A DNA stretch of 64,000 nucleotides from Halalkalibacillus halophilus DSM 18494 (lineage in GTDB: Bacteria > Bacillota > Bacilli > Bacillales > Alkalibacillaceae). The notes under the pieces are model-generated. The model worked only from the letters and a program-made list of their open reading frames with translations, was not told where the DNA came from and did no database searches. Positions within the stretch are counted from its first letter, which is position 1; every line of letters begins with the position of its first letter. A program made the translations under genes and the position numbers. The stretch is from assembly GCF_000423105.1 (NCBI RefSeq), contig NZ_KE383978.1, positions 1 through 64,000 on the forward strand, written 5' to 3'. This document shows, in pieces, positions 58,930 through 64,000 of the stretch.

Positions 58930-59133
58930 TTAGTTAGATTTTTCTTCTGGTTCAAATACTTCTTCGATTGTACAGTTAAACACGAAAGCTATGTCAAACG
59001 CTAGCTGCAGAGAAGGGTTATACTTTCCTTTTTCCAAAGAAATAACGGTTTGTCTAGAGACACTGAGTTTCTCTGCTAAAGCGTCTTGGGTAAGTCCGGC
59101 ATGTTTTCGTTTTTCTTTGATTGAATTATTCAT
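58930..59133 (-). CDS. small XRE-family regulator (YozG/PBSX-like)
   Basis: A 67-residue helix-turn-helix protein: LTQDALAEKLSVSRQTVISLEKGKYNPSLQ forms the XRE domain, followed by LAFDIAFVFNCTIEEVFEPE. Very short regulators of this type often lie with one or two membrane proteins. It is preceded by GAGGTCATC rather than a strong ribosome site. It lies between the two membrane-protein genes and probably controls them. Confidence 0.85.
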   Translation of the reverse strand: MNNSIKEKRKHAGLTQDALAEKLSVSRQTVISLEKGKYNPSLQLAFDIAFVFNCTIEEVFEPEEKSN

Positions 59134-59146
59134 TAGATGACCTCAC

Positions 59147-59524
59147 TTAGATTCTCTTTGAAACGATAACTAACGAAATTGCTAGTACTAAAAATAGTAG
59201 TGAGACTGTGTAAAATATAAACTCTGATGCTAGTATTTCAAGATTGCCGTAGCTAATAAACATATAAAATATAATCATATACAAAATTAAAACTCCTAAT
59301 GTATAAAAGGCACTCTTTTCCTTTATTTTAGTTGCTCGTTCATCCCCACTCTCCAAATGAGAATCTAAGTAAATAGATGTAATCCAATAAAATAAAAGAC
59401 CTAGTATACTTAAAACCTCAAATGGGATATTACCGCTCGTAATTTCAATAATGATTATGGTTAAACCCACTAAACCAAGTATAACCGCACTCGCCAAAAT
59501 AATCTTTCTCGAAATATTCTTCAT
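59147..59524 (-). CDS. four-TM membrane protein, first gene of the XRE cassette
   Basis: A 125-residue membrane protein: four TM segments (about 8-27, 33-52, 75-93, 100-120) and a cytoplasmic loop ESGDERATKIKEKSA, similar to the DUF2178/DUF3796-type proteins encoded next to XRE regulators. GGGGGAGG is upstream of the ATG. It is followed by the XRE gene after 13 bases. Function is unknown. Confidence 0.62.
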   Translation of the reverse strand: MKNISRKIILASAVILGLVGLTIIIIEITSGNIPFEVLSILGLLFYWITSIYLDSHLESGDERATKIKEKSAFYTLGVLILYMIIFYMFISYGNLEILASEFIFYTVSLLFLVLAISLVIVSKRI

Positions 59525-59742
59525 TGTTTTCCTCCCCCGAACTTGGAAAAGTCATAATGTTAAGTCTACTTTACATATAAATGTCTGTAAACAGGTTCTT
59601 TTATTTTGAAAATTCGATATTTTTTGATAATATAAAAGGTGCGGGGAAAATGGAGCTTGTCTTCATATGCAAATATGAAAGCGCATACATTATGTAGTGA
59701 CGTTTTTCTTGCTAGATCTATTTATACTAAGGAGGAGAAGGT

Positions 59743-61263
59743 ATGACGTACAAGTTTCCGAACACAGATGGTGCAGTAGTAAATTTTAAAGAGCGTTATG
59801 AAAATTATATTGGTGGGGAGTGGAAGGCTCCTGTTAATGGTAATTATTTTGATAATGTAACTCCTGTTACTGGTAAAAAGTTTTGTGACATTCCTGCCTC
59901 AACGAAAGAAGATATTGAATTAGCTATAGACGCAGCACATGGTGCAAAAGAAGCGTGGGGGAAAACTTCTCCAGCTGAACGTGCAAATATTTTAAATAAA
60001 ATTGCTGATCGAATTGAAAATAACTTAGAGATGTTAGCAGTTGCTGAGACTTGGGATAATGGTAAAGCTGTGCGTGAAACATTGAATGCGGATTTACCGC
60101 TAGCAGTAGATCACTTCCGTTATTTTGCTGGAGCGATTCGTGCGCAAGAAGGTTCTTTAGGGGAAATTAACAATGACACGGTAGCGTATCATTTTAACGA
60201 ACCAATTGGTGTGGTTGGCCAAATTATTCCGTGGAACTTCCCAATATTAATGGCGACGTGGAAATTGGCGCCAGCCTTGGCAGCGGGAAATTGTGTGGTA
60301 TTGAAGCCAGCTGAACAGACTCCAGCATCAATACTTTTATTGATGGAACTAATCGAGGATTTGTTGCCAGCAGGTGTGCTTAACATCGTCAACGGCTTTG
60401 GGTTAGAAGCAGGAAAGCCGCTCGCATCGAATCCACGAATCGGTAAGATCGCCTTTACTGGTGAAACGACGACCGGGCGTATGATCATGCAGTATGCTTC
60501 TCAAAACATTATTCCAGTGACGTTAGAATTAGGCGGTAAATCGCCGAATATTTTCTTCAAAGACGTCATGGACGAAGATGATGACTTTTTAGATAAGGCG
60601 ATCGAAGGATTTGTTATGTTTGCATTGAATCAAGGGGAAGTTTGTACATGCCCATCTCGCGCTTTAGTACATGAAGATATTTACGATGAATTTATGGAGC
60701 GTGCATTGAAACGAGTTGAAGAAATTGCGACAGGAAATCCGTTAGATCCAAACACAATGATGGGTGCTCAAGCATCAAGTGAGCAGTTGGAAAAGATCCT
60801 TTCATATCTGGATGTAGGTAAGCAAGAAGGTGCCGATTGCTTAACTGGTGGTGCACAAAACAAAAAGGACGGCGATTTCGCAGACGGGTATTATGTCCAG
60901 CCAACAGTATTCAAAGGTCATAACAAAATGCGCATATTCCAAGAAGAAATCTTCGGTCCCGTATTAGCAGTTACTACTTTCAAGACAGATGAAGAAGCGC
61001 TTGAGATTGCTAATGATACACTTTACGGCTTAGGTGCTGGTGTTTGGTCACGTAATATTAATACCGCGTACCGTTTCGGACGTGCGATTGAAGCAGGTCG
61101 TGTCTGGACAAACTGCTACCATGACTACCCTGCCCATGCAGCTTTTGGTGGGTACAAAATGTCAGGTATCGGACGTGAAAACCATAAGATGATGCTTGGT
61201 CACTACCAACGTACGAAAAACTTATTGGTTAGTTACAGCCCGCAGAAATTAGGATTTTTCTAG
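59743..61263 (+). CDS. NAD-dependent aldehyde dehydrogenase (AldB/ExaC acetaldehyde type)
   Basis: A 506-residue aldehyde dehydrogenase. VVGQIIPWNFPILMATWKLA, FTGETTTGRMIMQ, the catalytic Glu in LELGGKSPN and the catalytic Cys301 in NQGEVCTCPSR are all present. The C-terminus NCYHDYPAHAAFGGYKMSG and MLGHYQRTKNLLVSYSP is diagnostic for the AldB/ExaC group that oxidises acetaldehyde and other short aldehydes to acids. GGAGGAG lies upstream of the ATG. The DUF779 gene downstream is its usual companion. Confidence 0.9.
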   Translation: MTYKFPNTDGAVVNFKERYENYIGGEWKAPVNGNYFDNVTPVTGKKFCDIPASTKEDIELAIDAAHGAKEAWGKTSPAERANILNKIADRIENNLEMLAVAETWDNGKAVRETLNADLPLAVDHFRYFAGAIRAQEGSLGEINNDTVAYHFNEPIGVVGQIIPWNFPILMATWKLAPALAAGNCVVLKPAEQTPASILLLMELIEDLLPAGVLNIVNGFGLEAGKPLASNPRIGKIAFTGETTTGRMIMQYASQNIIPVTLELGGKSPNIFFKDVMDEDDDFLDKAIEGFVMFALNQGEVCTCPSRALVHEDIYDEFMERALKRVEEIATGNPLDPNTMMGAQASSEQLEKILSYLDVGKQEGADCLTGGAQNKKDGDFADGYYVQPTVFKGHNKMRIFQEEIFGPVLAVTTFKTDEEALEIANDTLYGLGAGVWSRNINTAYRFGRAIEAGRVWTNCYHDYPAHAAFGGYKMSGIGRENHKMMLGHYQRTKNLLVSYSPQKLGFF

Positions 61264-61296
61264 AATCAAAATATGTACAGAAAGGTATGATGTGTG

Positions 61297-61659
61297 ATGG
61301 TAGAACGCGTCACAGCGACGGATGCAACCTTGGAGTTGATTGAAAAACTAAAAGAAAAGCATGGTCCAGTAATGTTTCATCAGTCAGGTGGTTGCTGTGA
61401 TGGCAGCTCACCGATGTGTTATCCAGATGGTGATTTAATGATTGGCGACCAAGATATTTATATGGGCGAGATCGGTGGAGCACCATTTTATATGCATACA
61501 AACCAATATGAATACTGGAAGCACATGCAACTGATTATAGATGTGGTCGATGGAAGAGGTGGAATGTTTTCTTTAGAAGGAGTAGAAGGAAAACGATTTT
61601 TAACACGATCACGTGCGTTTACGGATGAGGAATTTAGAGAGCTTCAGGCGGCAGATTAA
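61297..61659 (+). CDS. DUF779 family protein (aldehyde dehydrogenase companion)
   Basis: A 120-residue protein of the DUF779 family: VTATDATLELIEKLKEKHGP, then FHQSGGCCDGSSPMCYP with three conserved Cys, and IDVVDGRGGMFSLEGVEGKRF, RSRAFTDEE. Genes of this family commonly follow acetaldehyde dehydrogenases. The role is unknown, but the Cys cluster suggests metal or redox chemistry. ATG 61297 and GTG 61294 are both possible starts. It is 33 bases from the dehydrogenase stop, so it should be co-transcribed. Confidence 0.85.
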   Translation: MVERVTATDATLELIEKLKEKHGPVMFHQSGGCCDGSSPMCYPDGDLMIGDQDIYMGEIGGAPFYMHTNQYEYWKHMQLIIDVVDGRGGMFSLEGVEGKRFLTRSRAFTDEEFRELQAAD

Positions 61660-61660
61660 T

Positions 61661-61702
61661 AAAAAGGAACTTCGCTAAGTTGATAGGCGAAGTTCCTTTT
61701 TA
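61661..61702. terminator. bidirectional terminator
   Basis: AAAAAGGAACTTCGC pairs perfectly with GCGAAGTTCCTTTTT around an 11-base loop. It lies between the convergent DUF779 and cysteine-hydrolase genes. Confidence 0.92.
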
Positions 61703-61703
61703 A

Positions 61704-62264
61704 TTAGTAATTACCAAATAAATCAGAGATTGATTTTTCCTTGGTCGTATCAATATGACTATAAGTAGATCGCCTAATAATCTGTAAAGCGGCATCGTTA
61801 TCGTCCGAATGTTCAGATGCCATACAGTCTTTAGGAACCCACATTTTATAATCTCGCATATAGGCATCATTAGCGGTGAATAAAATGCAAATGTCACCAG
61901 CTACCCCTGTTAGAACGAGGTTATCGATGTTTAACTGTCGTAACAAGATGTCTAGTTGTGTTCCAAAAAAACCGGAATGTTTAGGCTTGATAATAAAATA
62001 ATCATCGCCATCTGGACGAAGTGCTTCTACGGTTTCTTTGCCCCGACCTTCTAAACAGTGCTCAATCAAGTCATCTTTGTCCTCTTGCCATAACCCGAAA
62101 TTATCATTTACATAAATAATCGGGAGTCCTTGTTCGTTCGCTTGTTTTTTTAAATCTAGAATAGGTTCAACAATCGGTTTCGTGTGGTAAAGAAGATCGT
62201 CTCCTCCTTCGAAATCCATCGAATTTAACATGTCGATAATTAATAATGCGGTGTTTTTACTCAT
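61704..62264 (-). CDS. isochorismatase-family cysteine hydrolase, probable nicotinamidase-like
   Basis: A 186-residue cysteine hydrolase. The catalytic triad is Asp11 (LLIIDMLNSM), Lys95 (KPKHSGFFGT) and Cys126 (GVAGDICILFTANDAY). The family includes nicotinamidases, isochorismatases and amidohydrolases. The stop of nadE lies 6 bases upstream in the same direction, which favours a role in NAD salvage (nicotinamide to nicotinic acid), but this is inference from context. The GGGTGAT ribosome site is short. Confidence 0.82.
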   Translation of the reverse strand: MSKNTALLIIDMLNSMDFEGGDDLLYHTKPIVEPILDLKKQANEQGLPIIYVNDNFGLWQEDKDDLIEHCLEGRGKETVEALRPDGDDYFIIKPKHSGFFGTQLDILLRQLNIDNLVLTGVAGDICILFTANDAYMRDYKMWVPKDCMASEHSDDNDAALQIIRRSTYSHIDTTKEKSISDLFGNY

Positions 62265-62270
62265 ATTTTA

Positions 62271-63011
62271 TCACCCTTTAAATCTGTCTGGTCCAGGTGC
62301 TATTTCGCGTTTATGCTTCGTGCTATCATATAGTTCTTTTACACGTTTTTCGTCTTTTTCACCAATCGATTCTCCTCGTATATATGCATCGATTTTGTCA
62401 TAGGAGACTCCTAATTCGTCCTCGTCTGTTTGTCCTTCCCAAAGCTCAGCACTAGGTGGTTTGCTGATAACCTGTTCCGTTACTCCTAAAGCTTCAGCCA
62501 TGTCTCGGACCTCTTGCTTGCTTAAGTTCAGAAGCGGCATCAAGTCTGCACCACCGTCACCATATTTTGTGAAGTACCCAGTATAGGTCTCAGGTGCATT
62601 CCCTGTACCGATTACAAGATACTCATAGTTTTGTGCAACAGCGTACATCGTACTCATGCGAAGTCGCGCCTGGAAATTTGCTTTTACCATGCGGTCGTTA
62701 TCCTCATTCCATTCATTTGAAACTTTTTCTTGCATAGCTTTCACTGCTGTATGGAAAGTATCTGTTAGTTCAATTCCAACGTAACGGATGCCAGAGTTCT
62801 CAGCTACTGCAACTGCATCTGTTTGATCTTCCACACGTTGATTGATTGGTAAAATCACCCCGAAAGAATGATCGGGAAAAGCTCGTTTGATTAAATAAGC
62901 AACAACAGCAGAGTCTATGCCTCCACTTATACCTACAAGGGCGCCTTTTGCACCAGCATCATTTACTTGGTCTCTAATCCAATCTACTAAGTACTCTATA
63001 TGTTTTTCCAC
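62271..63011 (-). CDS. nadE: NAD+ synthetase, ammonia-dependent
   Basis: A 246-residue enzyme that converts nicotinate adenine dinucleotide to NAD+ with ATP and ammonia. SGGIDSA (29-35) is the pyrophosphate loop. Further strings are ARLRMSTMYAVAQNYEYLVI, GTGNAPETYTGYFTKYGDGG and KPPSAELWEGQTDEDELG. There is no N-terminal glutaminase domain, so it is the NH3-dependent form. It is the first gene of a two-gene operon with the cysteine hydrolase. AGGAGG is upstream. Confidence 0.95.
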   Translation of the reverse strand: MEKHIEYLVDWIRDQVNDAGAKGALVGISGGIDSAVVAYLIKRAFPDHSFGVILPINQRVEDQTDAVAVAENSGIRYVGIELTDTFHTAVKAMQEKVSNEWNEDNDRMVKANFQARLRMSTMYAVAQNYEYLVIGTGNAPETYTGYFTKYGDGGADLMPLLNLSKQEVRDMAEALGVTEQVISKPPSAELWEGQTDEDELGVSYDKIDAYIRGESIGEKDEKRVKELYDSTKHKREIAPGPDRFKG

Positions 63012-63168
63012 AACTACATTCCTCCTGAATTACTTTCTACTTGTATACTTTCCTTCCTTTTTAAGAAAATAAACCTTTCTAGTCAGTTTATTTGATTTTT
63101 CAGCGCCAATAATGAATAATGTGAGTGGATAAAAAAGTACGGTTTATTATTACTTTAGGGGGATCATT

Positions 63169-63882
63169 ATGAAAGTAGAAATTTATTCGGATGTAGTTTG
63201 TCCATTTTGTTATATTGGAAAGAAACGTTTTGAGCAAGCTTTAGAGAAGTTTGCAGATAAGGAAAGTGTTGAAAGTACTTTTCGTAGTTTTCAATTAGAC
63301 CCAGATGCTGCTCCAGCGCCCGGGGAGGACATTCATGCGATGTTGGCAAAAAAGTACGATGTCCCTTATGAAAAAGGACAAGAAATGAACCGTCAAATGG
63401 CTGAGCAAGGAAAAGAAGTAGGCGTCGAAATGAATTTCGATCAGGTTAAACCTGCAAACACGGAAGATGCACACCGCTTAAGCCAATATGCTGAAAAAGA
63501 AGGTAAGATGGATGCTTTGATGGAAAGGTTAATGCAAGCTTACTTTAAAGAAGGTAAGGATGTAGGAGATCATGAAGTTTTAGCAGATTGTGCAGCGGAT
63601 GTAGGAATGAACCGAGAAGCTGCTTTGGAAGTGTTAAAGCGAGAAGATTATAGGGATGCGGTTGTTCATCAACAACAAACGGCCCGTCAAATTGGAGTAA
63701 CTGGTGTACCGTTTTTCGTGTTTAATGGTAAATATGCCGTTTCTGGCGCGCAAGCAAGTGAAACTTTTTTAGAGATTTTGGAAAAAGTACACGAGGAAGA
63801 AAAAGCTGAAAATCAATTAGAAATGATCAATACAGGAGCGAAAACGGAGTATTGTGAAGGCGATGATTGTGGCGACAAATAA
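63169..63882 (+). CDS. DsbA-family oxidoreductase, FrnE-like
   Basis: A 237-residue cytoplasmic thioredoxin-fold protein of the FrnE type: active site CPFC at 11-14 (SDVVCPFCYIGKKRFE), FRSFQLDPDA, a helical insertion with ANTEDAHRLSQYAEKEGKMD, the cis-Pro loop GVTGVPFFVFNGKYAVSGAQ, and an added Cys pair near the C-terminus (YCEGDDCGDK). It probably acts as a disulfide isomerase or reductase under oxidative stress. AGGGGG precedes the ATG, and a terminator follows. Confidence 0.9.
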   Translation: MKVEIYSDVVCPFCYIGKKRFEQALEKFADKESVESTFRSFQLDPDAAPAPGEDIHAMLAKKYDVPYEKGQEMNRQMAEQGKEVGVEMNFDQVKPANTEDAHRLSQYAEKEGKMDALMERLMQAYFKEGKDVGDHEVLADCAADVGMNREAALEVLKREDYRDAVVHQQQTARQIGVTGVPFFVFNGKYAVSGAQASETFLEILEKVHEEEKAENQLEMINTGAKTEYCEGDDCGDK

Positions 63883-63894
63883 ATAATTTATTGA

Positions 63895-63930
63895 GAATCG
63901 GTAGTCACATTGTGGCTGCCGATTTTTTTC
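63895..63930 (+). terminator. terminator of the FrnE-like gene
   Basis: AATCGGTAGTCAC pairs with GTGGCTGCCGATT (two G-U) around ATT, followed by seven T. Confidence 0.9.
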
Positions 63931-63944
63931 GGGGAATAACTACG

Positions 63945-64000
63945 GTAATGAATTCAATCGCTCGTAAGGAAGTCCAATCAACCGTTAGCAAGCTCCAATC
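63945..64000. repeat. TCCAATC-type repeat, cut by the window edge
   Basis: TTCAATCGCTCGTAAGGAAG, TCCAATCAACCGTTAGCAAGC and TCCAATC follow each other at about 21 bases. It may be a fifth intergenic repeat family, or a variant of the AATCGGG strings in the GCCGGC arrays. It continues beyond the window. Confidence 0.45.

Overview
The window looks like the chromosome of a spore-forming, probably moderately halophilic or marine Bacillaceae (Halobacillus/Pontibacillus/Virgibacillus-like). This rests on low G+C, strong AGGAGG ribosome sites, an H-type small acid-soluble spore protein, a CotY/CotZ-type spore coat protein, a BCCT osmolyte transporter, RsbQ and sigma-B-like promoters, Fur boxes, and acidic secreted proteins. 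No rRNA, tRNA or CRISPR array was seen. The genus is an inference.

Layout. 0-2 kb: the right part of an IS66 element (tnpB cut by the window edge, full tnpC, right terminal repeat). 2-13.5 kb: stress and housekeeping genes, namely an SDR oxidoreductase, sspH, a YdeI-like protein, a BCCT transporter, a PLD-family protein, two small YtxH-like proteins, an OFA-type MFS carrier, glutathione peroxidase, an extended SDR, a DUF985 cupin and a GntR/UTRA regulator. 13.5-18.2 kb: a CshA-like RNA helicase, a small frameshifted gene beside a CotZ-like coat gene, then an RsbQ homologue followed by a PAS-GGDEF diguanylate cyclase. 18.3-24.7 kb: a lipoprotein and a Fur-controlled siderophore uptake locus (ATPase, binding protein, two permeases), with a ferredoxin-NADP reductase on the other side. 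24.7-29.7 kb: a TraB-family protein, a HAMP sensor without a recognisable output domain, and RlmN. 29.8-38.9 kb: a sortase-assembled pilus island (divergent AraC regulator, vWA tip adhesin, backbone pilin, two class C sortases), then a tandem lipoprotein family whose third copy is broken.

38.9-46.6 kb: two unknown genes, NatA/NatB-like and YtrA/YtrB-like ABC genes, a Bcr/CflA exporter, and a STAS-like gene behind a sigma-B-like promoter. The STAS-like gene is followed by a peroxiredoxin-like gene with an in-frame UGA where the family has its active-site Cys. A hairpin after that UGA fits the bacterial SECIS rules. This is the strongest candidate for something new. 46.8-50 kb: an ECF sigma factor, its zinc-finger anti-sigma factor, and a duplicated, His-rich, cell-wall-anchored protein. 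The sigma operon and the surface gene have matching promoter-like elements (ATCCA-N15-CGTATGCTT), so a small self-contained regulon can be read from the sequence. 50-64 kb: a tubby-like protein, GNAT, DUF5996, a lipoprotein-type sortase, subtilisin, small membrane proteins, an M3-like peptidase, tandem membrane paralogues, an XRE cassette, aldehyde dehydrogenase with DUF779, a cysteine hydrolase with NadE, and a FrnE/DsbA-like protein.

Between genes there are at least four families of short degenerate repeats (GCCGGC, CTGATATATT, AAGTTGGATATC and TTCTGGATATAAAGC types), and possibly a fifth at the right edge. They sit mostly at gene ends. All family assignments were made by eye from motifs, without database searches.
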